Both the position numbers and the translations under genes were made by a program. The notes beneath the pieces are model-generated. The model made no database searches and was not told the DNA's origin. It saw only the letters and a list, made by a program, of their open reading frames with translations. A stretch of DNA of 64,000 nucleotides. It comes from CAYOHP01 sp964403795 [NCBI: uncultured bacterium]. Its GTDB lineage: Bacteria > Muiribacteriota > UBA6191 > CAZXTJ01. The stretch covers positions 5,978-69,977 of the forward strand of contig CAYOHP010000024.1 of assembly GCA_964403795.1 (NCBI GenBank), given 5' to 3'. Shown here piece by piece: positions 33,791 through 42,279 of the stretch. Within the stretch, counting starts at the first letter, position 1. Each line of letters starts with the position of its first letter.

Positions 33791-33836
33791 CGGGATCGCC
33801 AGCCAGGAATCGAACCGGCCGACACGATTCGTCCCG
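33791..33836. terminator. Extended hairpin between the TPR gene and the htrA-like gene
   Basis: CGGGA (33791-33795) can pair with TCCCG (33832-33836), and inside it GAATCG (33807-33812) with CGATTC (33825-33830). It lies downstream of the minus-strand TPR gene stop at 33862 and upstream of the htrA-like promoter. It may terminate the former. No T-tract follows. Confidence 0.35.
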
Positions 33837-33861
33837 GGCCCAGGACAGAATGGCGTGGTGG

Positions 33862-35736
33862 CTACCCCGGGTCGAGCCGGAGTTCCCCGAGCAGATCGCG
33901 GGAGAACGCGGTGCTCGCCTCGCCCGCCAGCTTGGCCAGGGTCGGGGAGTCGGGGTCCAGGGTCCACATGCGTCGGAGCAGGTCCCTTACCCGGTCCACT
34001 CCACCGGCCCGATTGGGGGAAGCCAGGCAGGTGGTGGTGAGGTTGGCGAGCGCGGTCAGGTGGGACGGCTCGGCCCGCACCGCCCGCTCCAGGTACTCGA
34101 TGGCCTCGTCCAGGCGCCCCTCGGCCAGGGAGAGCACGCCCAGATTGTTCAGGGCGTCGCCGCTCGCCGGGTCGACGGTGAGCTCGCGCTGGTAACAGGA
34201 GATGGAACGGTCGAGGTCCCGTCGGCTCCGGGCCAGCTTCCGGTAGCAGGCTCCCAGGTGGCAGTTCACGCCTCTGAGGCGCGGGTTGGCGGCCAGGGCC
34301 TTCTCGAATTCCCGGATGGCCGGCTCGGTCTCCTGGGCGATCAGGTGCTCGATCCCCCGGAAGTAGGCGCCGGTGAAGTCCAGGTACCCGGCCTGGAAGC
34401 GCAGCGCCCGGACTTCCAAGGTCTCGAGTTCCACCAGCGCCACCGCGTAGGTCCCCCCGGAACGCATGAGGGCCCGGCGGAAGGGCACGGTGGAGGCCTC
34501 GTCCAGGAAGCTGTGGGAGGAGAGGACGAGCCCGAGGTTGGGGTGGAAGACCCGCATCCGGTAGGCGACACCCAGCTTCTGGAGATGGATGTCGAGGGGA
34601 CCCGAACCGACCCTCCGTGCCAGGCCGGCGCCATGGCGACCGTGGTAGAGGACGATCAGGGGATAGGGGAAGACCCGGGTCGAGGCGTAGAGCGCGGCGA
34701 CGGTCGGCTCGTCCCCCTGGTGGGCCCGCAGTTCGTCCAGGAAGCGATGGAGGTGCGACCGTTGCCGGGGCCTGAGGCTGGCCGCCACCCGGAGCCGCCA
34801 CCGTCTGTCCTCGATGGCGGACGCCAGACGGGCCTCGAACTCCCGCCAGACCGGGACCGGCCCCGAGGCCGATTCGCCCGCCACCTGGAGGACCGCCCGT
34901 GCCAGCCTTCCCCGCACCCCTCCGGGGGCGGCTTCCAGGATCCGCGGCAACAATCCGAAGGCCCCATGCAATTCGCTACGGGGTGGAAGGCGGCCCGCCA
35001 GGCCGGCGAGATGGGACGTCACCGAGAGCAGCCTGGGCTCGTCCCCGGCAGACGCGAGGTCCACGAGGTCCGACCAGAGCGGGGGGAGCCAGCAGCAGAC
35101 GAGCTCGGGCTCCGAGGCCAGCAGGGCTGCGCCCCGGGGGCCGGTGACCGCCTGTTCCAGGCTCCCGAGCAAGGGCTCCAGCCACTCGGCGGCAGGCTCC
35201 AGGCCGAGGCAGATCCGGAGCAGGCGATAGCCTTCGAGGAAGCGCGCCAGGGCGGGTCGGATCCCGGCCCCACCCCGCGCCAGGCCGATCGCCAGGTAGC
35301 GGTGGAGAGCCGCGAACCGCTCCGGCTGGCGGTCGCGGAGCGCCTCCCGGGCCCGGTCCCAGAAGCGTTCGAGGTGGTCGGTGGCGGCCGCGCCCTGGCC
35401 CAGCACCCGGCGCAGGAGGCGGCCGTGCCGGGCCAGATCCCCGACCCGCGCTTTCGCCATGGCCTGGTCGAGTACGACCTCCAGGAACTCGGCGGTGGCG
35501 CGTCCGGCACGGTCCTGACCCGGGCTCCGGTCGGCGATCCGGTCCAGCACCGCCAACCGGGCGTCGAGGTCGGGGAGGCCGCCTTCCCGGATGAGGCCCA
35601 AGGCGAGGCCCGCGATCTGCTCGGGATGGGCCTCCTGGCGAGCCGCCAGCTCCAGTAGCCGTGCGCCTTCGGTGCCTGCGTCCTCGTCCCGGGGGGGGCG
35701 CCGGGCCAGGCGCTCGAGCTCGAGGTCGTAGAGCAT
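33862..35736 (-). CDS. TPR-containing protein
   Basis: This is a 624-residue protein with no signal peptide or membrane segment. The first ~420 residues are Leu/Ala/Arg-rich helices without a recognised family. A segment around 'FPYPLIVLYHGRHGAGLARR' and 'DIHLQKLGVAYRMRVFHPNL' looks like a separate mixed domain. The C-terminal 160 residues contain TPRs: 'AIREFEKALAANPRLRGVNC', 'HLGACYRKLARSRRDLDRSI' and 'ASGDALNNLGVLSLAEGRLD' with EAIEYLERAV. It probably mediates protein interaction. ATG 35736 lacks a clear ribosome binding site. It is divergent from the Zn-finger membrane protein gene and upstream of the htrA-like gene. Confidence 0.7.
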   Translation of the reverse strand: MLYDLELERLARRPPRDEDAGTEGARLLELAARQEAHPEQIAGLALGLIREGGLPDLDARLAVLDRIADRSPGQDRAGRATAEFLEVVLDQAMAKARVGDLARHGRLLRRVLGQGAAATDHLERFWDRAREALRDRQPERFAALHRYLAIGLARGGAGIRPALARFLEGYRLLRICLGLEPAAEWLEPLLGSLEQAVTGPRGAALLASEPELVCCWLPPLWSDLVDLASAGDEPRLLSVTSHLAGLAGRLPPRSELHGAFGLLPRILEAAPGGVRGRLARAVLQVAGESASGPVPVWREFEARLASAIEDRRWRLRVAASLRPRQRSHLHRFLDELRAHQGDEPTVAALYASTRVFPYPLIVLYHGRHGAGLARRVGSGPLDIHLQKLGVAYRMRVFHPNLGLVLSSHSFLDEASTVPFRRALMRSGGTYAVALVELETLEVRALRFQAGYLDFTGAYFRGIEHLIAQETEPAIREFEKALAANPRLRGVNCHLGACYRKLARSRRDLDRSISCYQRELTVDPASGDALNNLGVLSLAEGRLDEAIEYLERAVRAEPSHLTALANLTTTCLASPNRAGGVDRVRDLLRRMWTLDPDSPTLAKLAGEASTAFSRDLLGELRLDPG

Positions 35737-35889
35737 GGTTCCAGCATGCCATCGACCCCGGGGCGACGGCGCACCAGCCGGACCCGGACCGGCCAAGCCT
35801 CGCGGATCCGGCGCGGATTCTCGCGGACGCGCCGGCTCCGGGGGCCTGTTCCTGGACCCGGGCACCCGAATGATGTTGTATGGGAAGGA

Positions 35890-36597
35890 GTGGGCTCGAC
35901 CTGTCAGGTTTGCGGGACGGTACTGGCCAGGAACGGGGAGGGCGTCCGCATCTGCCCGACCTGTCGTCAGGGCGCCCACCAGGAGTGCTGGACCCACCTC
36001 GGCGGGTGCGTCACTCCGGCCTGCCGGGAAGCGGCCCGCAAGAGCGAGAGCGAAGCCCGGGCCGCCTGCACCACCATGGACCTCCGCCGGGAAGCCCTGG
36101 CGCGACGGCGCCTGGGCTGGATCGTGGCCCAGGAGCTCGGAGCCGAGTCCTCGGTCCACCCGGAGGAGATCCGGCTGCGCATGGGTATGGTCGCCTGCGG
36201 GGTGGTGGCCTTGACGGCCTGGAGCTACGGGATCGAGCTGGTGGCCCAGGTGTTCGGGGCCTCGGCGTTCCTGATCCTGGGCCTCCTGCTCTCCCACCGC
36301 AGGGACCGGAACATGGGAAGGATCCATCGCTGGATCCCGGCCGGGAACGCACCCCCGGTCGGCCTGCGGATCGCCGACTGGATCTTGTGGCTCGACCACG
36401 AGAAGGTGGCTGTGGCGATCGCCGACTTCGGGCGCCACAACCTCGGCGAGCCCGAAGACCGCCAGCTCCTGGAGCGGGCGGAGCGGGCCGGGATGGTGGC
36501 GGTCGACCGGAGTGCCGACAAGGTCGGCCTCACCGAGGCGGCCCGGAACCTGCTCGAAGAGGCCCGGAGCCGGGTGGCTCCGTCCCTCAGGGAATAG
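35890..36597 (+). CDS. Zinc-finger membrane protein
   Basis: This is a 235-residue protein. It begins with a treble-clef/RING-like zinc site: CQVC, then CPTC, then 'HQECWTHLGGCVTPAC', giving a C2-C2-H-C-C-C pattern frequently seen at the N-terminus of planctomycete proteins of unknown function. A hydrophobic hairpin near residues 105-135 ('GVVALTAWSYGIELVAQVFG') follows, with a second helix close by. The C-terminal ~90 residues are soluble and charged, with helical 'EDRQLLERAERAGMV'. GTG 35890 is the only standard start in frame near the zinc site. An AT-rich patch (ATGATGTTGTAT) just before it probably contains the promoter. Confidence 0.65.
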   Translation: MGSTCQVCGTVLARNGEGVRICPTCRQGAHQECWTHLGGCVTPACREAARKSESEARAACTTMDLRREALARRRLGWIVAQELGAESSVHPEEIRLRMGMVACGVVALTAWSYGIELVAQVFGASAFLILGLLLSHRRDRNMGRIHRWIPAGNAPPVGLRIADWILWLDHEKVAVAIADFGRHNLGEPEDRQLLERAERAGMVAVDRSADKVGLTEAARNLLEEARSRVAPSLRE

Positions 36598-36652
36598 GCG
36601 GCCGCCGGGGGCCGAGCGGGGCCGGTGCATCCGGGCGCCACCGTGCCCGGGC

Positions 36653-37849
36653 TCAGCGGAAGAACAGGATCCAGGTCGGGATCGCGGCCACGAGCACCAG
36701 GGCCGCCAGGCACCAGCGCAGGAAGTCAGTGCGGTAGACGACCATGGGATCGAACAGCGGGGGCTCGAACTCCTCGAGCAGACCGGGATCCCGGTGGACC
36801 TGCAGCACCAGCTCGGCGATCTCCTTGCCCACCAGGTTCACCACCACCCGGCCGAGCTCCCGGTCGGCGGCCGAAGGCGTACCGAAGTACCCGAGCCGGT
36901 CGCCGAGCTCCCGGGCCGCGTTCTCGTCGATCCGGTCGGCCGGGACCATCACGGGCTTCAGCCGCGAGTAGCCGGGATCCACGAGCTCGGGGCGGAGGTA
37001 GAGCATCAGGCTCGTCTCCAGGTGGCCGGCGTGCTGGTCGGTCGAGAAGTCGAGGTCGTTGCCGTTGCGGGAGAGCAGCTTGCGCAGGGTGTCGCGGTGG
37101 GCGTTGGCCAGCAATCTCCCCAGGACCCGCCCCATGGGGGAGACCATCCGCGACCCATAGCGGGCGTTCACCCGGGAGGCCGCCTCGTCGAGGGCCATCA
37201 GGTGTCCCGGGGCGCCGTGGGCGGTGACCACCACGATGTTCCGGAAGTCGTAGGCGGCGAACGAGGCGCCGTAGTCCTCGACCAGGTCGCGCACCGCCCT
37301 GCGCCGCACCGGGACCGACCCCAGGTAGTCGAAGGTCTGGGCCCCCAGCGGGATCACCGGGGAGAGGATGGCGGTCCATTCCGGGTTCTCGGTGGCCAGG
37401 CGGCGGGCCGCCGAGGCTGCGAAGGCCTGGGCCGAGAAGCAGTCGACCCCGATCGGAAGGTGGGGCCCGTGCTGGTCCAGCGGGGCCACCACCAGGAAGA
37501 TGGCGGTGCGGTCCCGGTCGACCGCGTCGAGCTGCTTCCAGGAAAGTTCCTCGAGGAAGAGCACCCGCTCGTCCACCGGGCGGAAACTCGACGCCGTGCG
37601 GCCCTTGGCCGGGGCGCCGCGGGCCGGCGGTTCGGCCGGAGGGCCCTCGCGGGGGGCGGGGGGCGGCTCGTCGACGAACTCCAGCTCGTCGTCGTCTTCT
37701 TCGTCCCTGGCGTCGCCCTGGTCCGCCTCGTCTTCGGCGTCGAGGTCGTCGTCCGCATGGTCCTCGGCCTCGGGGGTGGCGACCGCCGACGCCGCATCCG
37801 GCGCGTCCTTGGCCTCGACGGTCGATGGGTCCCCGCTGGCGACGCTCAT
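36653..37849 (-). CDS. Creatininase-family protein with C-terminal membrane anchor
   Basis: This is a 398-residue protein. The first ~90 residues are acidic, low-complexity sequence (runs of Asp/Glu, then Pro/Ala). The creatininase (PF02633-type) amidohydrolase domain follows: 'VLFLEELSWKQLDAVDRDRT', 'LVVAPLDQHGPHLPIGVDCF' (normally P.GS.EQHG.HLPL.TD), 'VVVTAHGAPGHLMALDEA' and 'FSTDQHAGHLETSLMLYL'. Metal ligands appear in QHGPHLP, AHGAPGH and HAGHLETS, where the usual NGHGGN is replaced by AHGAPGH. The last ~20 residues are a hydrophobic helix ending in FFR, which would tether the enzyme to the membrane. A TAGCGT -10 box lies 19 nt upstream and a TGGAG site precedes the ATG. The substrate is unknown. 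Confidence 0.8.
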   Translation of the reverse strand: MSVASGDPSTVEAKDAPDAASAVATPEAEDHADDDLDAEDEADQGDARDEEDDDELEFVDEPPPAPREGPPAEPPARGAPAKGRTASSFRPVDERVLFLEELSWKQLDAVDRDRTAIFLVVAPLDQHGPHLPIGVDCFSAQAFAASAARRLATENPEWTAILSPVIPLGAQTFDYLGSVPVRRRAVRDLVEDYGASFAAYDFRNIVVVTAHGAPGHLMALDEAASRVNARYGSRMVSPMGRVLGRLLANAHRDTLRKLLSRNGNDLDFSTDQHAGHLETSLMLYLRPELVDPGYSRLKPVMVPADRIDENAARELGDRLGYFGTPSAADRELGRVVVNLVGKEIAELVLQVHRDPGLLEEFEPPLFDPMVVYRTDFLRWCLAALVLVAAIPTWILFFR

Positions 37850-37867
37850 GCGCTGCTCCAGGGGTTC

Positions 37868-37873
37868 ACGCTA
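37868..37873 (-). promoter_or_regulatory. -10 box of the creatininase-family gene
   Basis: TAGCGT on the minus strand at 37873-37868, 18 nt before the ATG at 37849. The opposite strand reads CTACCAC, so the element is close to the metG promoter region but points away from it. Confidence 0.35.
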
Positions 37874-37922
37874 CCACATGGCCCCCAGGAACCGGGGGCG
37901 GGACTGCCGGGCCGGGACGCGG

Positions 37923-37928
37923 TACCGT
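37923..37928 (+). promoter_or_regulatory. -10 box of metG
   Basis: TACCGT 25 nt before the TTG start of metG; the leader would be about 20 nt and contains the GGGAGG ribosome binding site. The -35 is not obvious. Confidence 0.35.
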
Positions 37929-37953
37929 GACGATCCCGGACCGGGAGGCGGAC

Positions 37954-40050
37954 TTGGCCAAGTACCTGGTGACGAGCGCGCTGCCCTACGCCAACGGGCC
38001 GATCCACTTCGGCCACGTGGCTGGCGCCTACCTCCCCGCCGACATCTTCGTCCGCTTCCGGCGTCTCTCCGGCGACCAGGTCCTCTACATCTGCGGCACC
38101 GACGAGCACGGGGCACCCATCACCGCCAACGCCCGGGCCGCCGGGATGAGCCCCTCCGACTTCACCGCCAAGTGGCATGCGGTGATCAAGTCGACCTTCC
38201 AGCGCCTCTCGATCGAGTTCGACGAGTTCAGCCGGACCTCGCTGCCCGGGCACCGGGAGCTCTCCCAGCGGTTCTTCCTGGAGATCGAGAAGAACGGCTA
38301 CCTGGAGACCCGCCAGGAGGACCAGCCCTACTGCCCGGTCGATCGCATGTTCCTGCCCGACCGCTACCTGGTCGGGACCTGCCCCCGCTGCGGCTACGAG
38401 AAGGCCCGGGGGGACGAGTGCCCCAAGTGCGCCCACTGGATCGAGAAGCTCATCGAGCCGCGCTGCAAGCTCTGCGGGACCGCCCCCGAGACCCGGGCCA
38501 CCTCGCACTGGTACCTCTCGCTCCAGAAGCTCCAGCCCAAGCTCGAGGCCTGGCTGGCGCCGCTCCGGGACAGCTGGAAGGTGAACGTCCTCGCCGAGGT
38601 CGACAAGTGGCTGAAGGAAGGCCTGAAGCCACGCGCCATCACCCGGGACCTGGAGTGGGGCGTGCCGGTCCCGCGCCCGGACGCCGAGGGCAAGGTGCTC
38701 TACGTCTGGTTCGATGCCCCCATCGGGTACGTGAGCGCCACCATCGAGTGGGCCGCCCGGACCGGCCAGCCGGAGGCATGGAAGGACTGGTGGCACGACC
38801 CCGAGGTCAAGCTGCTGCACTTCATCGGCAAGGACAACATCGTCTTCCACACCCTCACCTGGCCGGCGATGCTGATGGCCCAGGACCAGCCCTTCATCCT
38901 TCCCGCCAACGTCCCCGCCAACGAGTTCTTCAACCTCGAGGGAGGGAAGTTCTCGACCTCCGAGGGGTGGTACCTGGACCTCGACGATGTCTTCTCCAAG
39001 TATCCGACCGACGCATTGCGCTATGCCCTGGCTCGGAATCTCCCCGAGACCGGGGACAGCGAGTGGCGCTGGGATGACTTCCAGGCCAAGGTGAACGCCG
39101 AGCTGAACGACGCCTACGGCAACCTGGCCCAGCGTTGCCTCAAGTTCGTCGACGCCCACTTCGGCGGCGCCTTCCCGGCACCCGGGCCCATCGGGGAGCG
39201 GGACGCGGCCGAGCTCGAGGCCCTGGCCCAGTGGCCGGCCCTGGTCGGGGAGAGGCTCTCCGAGTTCAGGATCCGGGCCGCCGCCCAGGAGTTCATGGAG
39301 CTGGCCCGCCGCGCCAACCGGTACTTCAACGACAAGACCCCGTGGAAGACCCGCACCGCGGATCCCGAGGACTGCAAGACCACCATGCATGTCACGGGGC
39401 GGATCCTGGCGGGCCTGGCGATCCTGGGCCAGCCGTTCATGCCCGGCACCTCGCGGAGCCTGTGGCAGCAGCTCGGGTTCGCCCCCGAGGCCATGGACGC
39501 GGTCGGGTGGTCCGGGGCCGGCCGGCTCGACCTTCCCACCGGGCAGAAGATCGGCACCATCGCCCCCCTCTTCGAGAAGATCCCGGACGAAGCCATCCGC
39601 GCCGAGGTCGAGGCGCTGGAGGCCCGCAAGGCCAAGGCCGCCCGGGCGACCCCGAAAGGTGCGGACCCCGTGGAGACTGACAAGGGCGCGCCCTCCCCGC
39701 CTTCCCTCGAACCGTTCGGTGCCACGGTGGCCTACGACGACTTCGCCAAGCTCGACCTCAGGGTCGGCCGCATCGTCGAGGCCGAGGAAGTGCCGAAGTC
39801 GAAGAAGCTGCTCAAGCTGCAGGTGGACCTGGGGCTGGAGACCCGGCAGATCCTGGCCGGGCTCAAGGAGTCCTACACGCCCGAGCAGATGAAGGGCCGG
39901 AAGGTTGCCGTGCTCGCCAACCTGGCGCCCCGCACCATGATGGGGCTGGTCAGCCAGGGGATGATCCTGGCGGCGACCGATCCCGGCGACCACAAGGCGA
40001 GACTGGTGGCGGTGGACGAGAGCCTGCCGCCCGGCGCCAGGATCTCGTGA
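37954..40050 (+). CDS. metG: Methionyl-tRNA synthetase
   Basis: This 698-residue class I synthetase charges tRNA-Met. The HIGH-type motif is HFGH in 'SALPYANGPIHFGHVAGAYL', and the KMSKS loop reads KFSTS in 'LEGGKFSTSEGW'. The four-cysteine-pair zinc knuckle of the E. coli-type enzyme (CPRCGYE, CPKCAHW, CKLCGTA) is present. The anticodon-binding helical domain follows. The C-terminal ~110 residues are the EMAP-II/tRBD dimerisation and tRNA-binding domain ('DFAKLDLRVGRIVEAEEVPK', 'VLANLAPRTMMGLVSQGM'). The TTG start is chosen for its GGGAGG site 5 nt upstream and the immediate 'AKYLVTSALPYANG' start. The TerB gene follows after 13 bp. Confidence 0.97.
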   Translation: MAKYLVTSALPYANGPIHFGHVAGAYLPADIFVRFRRLSGDQVLYICGTDEHGAPITANARAAGMSPSDFTAKWHAVIKSTFQRLSIEFDEFSRTSLPGHRELSQRFFLEIEKNGYLETRQEDQPYCPVDRMFLPDRYLVGTCPRCGYEKARGDECPKCAHWIEKLIEPRCKLCGTAPETRATSHWYLSLQKLQPKLEAWLAPLRDSWKVNVLAEVDKWLKEGLKPRAITRDLEWGVPVPRPDAEGKVLYVWFDAPIGYVSATIEWAARTGQPEAWKDWWHDPEVKLLHFIGKDNIVFHTLTWPAMLMAQDQPFILPANVPANEFFNLEGGKFSTSEGWYLDLDDVFSKYPTDALRYALARNLPETGDSEWRWDDFQAKVNAELNDAYGNLAQRCLKFVDAHFGGAFPAPGPIGERDAAELEALAQWPALVGERLSEFRIRAAAQEFMELARRANRYFNDKTPWKTRTADPEDCKTTMHVTGRILAGLAILGQPFMPGTSRSLWQQLGFAPEAMDAVGWSGAGRLDLPTGQKIGTIAPLFEKIPDEAIRAEVEALEARKAKAARATPKGADPVETDKGAPSPPSLEPFGATVAYDDFAKLDLRVGRIVEAEEVPKSKKLLKLQVDLGLETRQILAGLKESYTPEQMKGRKVAVLANLAPRTMMGLVSQGMILAATDPGDHKARLVAVDESLPPGARIS

Positions 40051-40063
40051 ACGGAGGAAGAGA

Positions 40064-40486
40064 ATGCTGACGAAGCTGACCCGGGGGATCCTGAAGGGCG
40101 TGATCGCCATGGCCATGGCCGACGGCGAGCTGCAGGCCGGCGAGCGGGAGATGCTGGCCTTCCTGAAGGAGCGTTTCGACCTCGAGGACGGGGAGCTCGA
40201 CGAGGCCATCGGCGACGCCAAGCGGCTCGGGATCGACGAGCTCCGCAAGCGGCTCGACCACGACGACCGGGTCACCGTGGCCCAGTACGCGGTCATGGCG
40301 GCCTGGGCCGACGGGCATGTCCAGAAGAAGGAACGGAAGTTCCTGGAGGACCTCGAGCACCGGCTCGGCCTCTCGGCGGCCGACATCCGGAGGCTCGAGT
40401 CGATGAGCCGGGAGCTGGCGCGGGTCGCCAGCAAGCGGCCGGTGGACGTCGAGGCCTTGAACGACGTGCTCGACTCGTTCCCCTGA
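40064..40486 (+). CDS. TerB-family (tellurite resistance TerB-like) protein
   Basis: This is a 140-residue all-helical cytoplasmic protein. It has two TerB-type repeats built on acidic motifs: 'AMAMADGELQAGEREMLAFL' and 'MAAWADGHVQKKERKFLEDL', each with an Ala-Asp-Gly turn thought to bind a metal ion in TerB/DjlA-like proteins. The family is widespread and usually not about tellurite; it appears as a metal-sensing or membrane-associated adaptor. It has a strong GGAGGAAG site. The position 13 bp after metG and 19 bp before a Ser/Thr kinase gene suggests one operon. The function here is unknown. Confidence 0.8.
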   Translation: MLTKLTRGILKGVIAMAMADGELQAGEREMLAFLKERFDLEDGELDEAIGDAKRLGIDELRKRLDHDDRVTVAQYAVMAAWADGHVQKKERKFLEDLEHRLGLSAADIRRLESMSRELARVASKRPVDVEALNDVLDSFP

Positions 40487-40505
40487 GCCTGGTCGGGGGG
40501 CGCTG

Positions 40506-42179
40506 ATGGCGGCCGAGAGCCCGGACGAGATCTTCGACAGCCTGCGCCTCGATCCCGGGACGCGGATCGGCCCCTACCGGGTCGAGTCGTTCCTGGCCCG
40601 GGGCGGCATGGGCGTGGTGCTCAAGGCCGTCGACGAGAACCTCGGGCGACCGGTCGCCATCAAGCTGATCGACCCCCGCTACGGGGCCGACGAGGAGTTC
40701 CGGGCCCGCTTCGAGCGGGAGTGCCGGGTGCTGGCCCAGCTCCGCCACCCCAACGTGGTCACGGTCTACTACCAGGACCAGTGGCAGGGGGCGCCCTACT
40801 TCGCCATGGAGCTGGTCTCGGGGGTGAGCCTCCAGCGCCGGCTCGAGGATGCCGGACGGGTCGACTGGCGGACCGGCTCGGGCTGGCTGCAGCAGTGCCT
40901 GGAGGCCCTGGAGGCGGCTCGACGCAAGGGGGTGATCCACCGGGACCTGAAGCCCGGGAACATCCTGCTCGACGACGAGGGCCAGGTGCGGATCGTCGAT
41001 TTCGGCCTGGCCAAGCTGGCCCACCTCTCGTCGAACCTGACCTCGGCCAACGTGTTCGTGGGCACGCCGCTCTACGCCAGCCCCGAGCAGGTGAAGGCCC
41101 AGCCGCTCGACTGGCGCTCCGACCTCTACTCGCTCGGGGCCACCTTCTACCACCTGTTCTCGGGTCGGCCGGTCTTCGATCACCCGAGCGTGGCCGAGAT
41201 CGTGGCCGCCCATGTGCGGGAACCGGCGGGGCCGCTCCGGGACCGGGTGCCGGGGATCCCTGCCGAGCTGGCGGAGCGGATCGACCGGACTCTCGCCAAG
41301 GATCCCGCGGCCCGCGGCGCGGACGGGTACTCGGAGTTGGCGGCAGCGGTGGCCAGGATCCGGGCTGCCGCGCCCCTCGTCGAGATCGAGGCCGCGGCCA
41401 CCAAGGTCGGGAACCCGATCTCGCCGGTGGCCGACACCGTGGTCGCCGCCGAGGCCGGGGTCGATCCGGCCGGCTCGGACCCCGGGGGGCGCGATGCGGT
41501 GCGCCCGGGGGCGACGCTGCTGGCCCGATTGCGGCCAGTCGGGCCTTCGCTCGAGAGGCACGACCCGGAGATCCTGGTGGTCCGCTGCGACCGCTTCGAG
41601 ATCGGACGCCGGACCTCCTGCCCGCTCTTCCTGCCCGACGACCCGGGCAGGCCCCGGATCCCGCGCCGCCTCGGCGAGGTGGTCTGGACCGCGGGCGGCT
41701 ACCGGCTGCTCTTGGAGGCGAAGCCGGACCAGACCACCGGGGTCGGCCTGCGGTCCGGGAGCGAGCTGGCGCCGGGCCGCCACGAGTTCGTTCCGGGCAC
41801 CGCGCTCGAGGTCCGGGGCGTGCTCTCGCTCCGGGTCGAGGGGAGCCGCTCCGGTGGTCTCCGCCTCTCGCTCGAGGCCCGTCCGGGGACCGCGGCCGCC
41901 AAGGTCCAGGGTCTCTGGTACTGGGTGCTCATGGAGGAGACGATCGAGGCCGGGAGCGGGGTGGGTGCCGGGATCCGGGTGGAAGGCGGGGAGCCCGCCT
42001 TCGTGCTCGAGTGGACGGGAGCCGGACTCGCGATCCGCCCCGGGACGGCCCCGGTCACGGCCGGGGGGGACCTCCTGGAAGGCCCCCGGCCGCTCTGCGC
42101 GGGGGACCTGATCGAGGGGCCGGGGTTCGGCTTCCGCTATGTTCCCGTGGCCACCGCCGAGGAGCTCTGGACCGAGTAG
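40506..42179 (+). CDS. Serine/threonine protein kinase with FHA-like C-terminal region
   Basis: This is a 557-residue cytoplasmic kinase. The PknB-type domain spans about 20-290: glycine loop LARGGMGVVLKA, Lys53 in VAIKL, HRDLKPGN with Asp147, DFG, and 'GTPLYASPEQVKAQPLDWRS' in the activation segment. It should be catalytically competent. After a Pro/Gly/Asp linker, residues about 350-430 resemble an FHA beta-sandwich ('EILVVRCDRFEIGRRTSCPL' and the following PDDPGRPRIPRR with GGYRLLLEA), although the ISR-type serine is not clear. A further beta-rich repeat follows. No transmembrane helix is seen. It lies third in the metG-terB-kinase run. Substrates are unknown. Confidence 0.9.
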   Translation: MAAESPDEIFDSLRLDPGTRIGPYRVESFLARGGMGVVLKAVDENLGRPVAIKLIDPRYGADEEFRARFERECRVLAQLRHPNVVTVYYQDQWQGAPYFAMELVSGVSLQRRLEDAGRVDWRTGSGWLQQCLEALEAARRKGVIHRDLKPGNILLDDEGQVRIVDFGLAKLAHLSSNLTSANVFVGTPLYASPEQVKAQPLDWRSDLYSLGATFYHLFSGRPVFDHPSVAEIVAAHVREPAGPLRDRVPGIPAELAERIDRTLAKDPAARGADGYSELAAAVARIRAAAPLVEIEAAATKVGNPISPVADTVVAAEAGVDPAGSDPGGRDAVRPGATLLARLRPVGPSLERHDPEILVVRCDRFEIGRRTSCPLFLPDDPGRPRIPRRLGEVVWTAGGYRLLLEAKPDQTTGVGLRSGSELAPGRHEFVPGTALEVRGVLSLRVEGSRSGGLRLSLEARPGTAAAKVQGLWYWVLMEETIEAGSGVGAGIRVEGGEPAFVLEWTGAGLAIRPGTAPVTAGGDLLEGPRPLCAGDLIEGPGFGFRYVPVATAEELWTE

Positions 42180-42244
42180 GTCCCGGGGGGTGGCCGGGAG
42201 GCGGGATTCGTGGTCCGTGGCCTGTGGCGCTCGCCCGCCCGCGG

Positions 42245-42250
42245 TACCAT
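42245..42250 (+). promoter_or_regulatory. -10 box upstream of the arginase gene
   Basis: TACCAT, 30 nt before the GTG start of the arginase gene; predicted +1 near 42257 gives a ~23-nt leader containing the GGAGGT site. The -35 region is weak. Confidence 0.35.
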
Positions 42251-42279
42251 GGAAGGGACTTCTGCTGGAGGTCCGCGAC

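Noticed and set aside
33791-33867. tRNA-like T-loop on the minus strand (GGTTCGATTCC)
   Set aside because: The T-stem has a mismatch, no D-arm or anticodon arm can be drawn, and the best acceptor pairing is only about 60 nt apart, too short for a tRNA. The stretch is better explained as nested inverted repeats.
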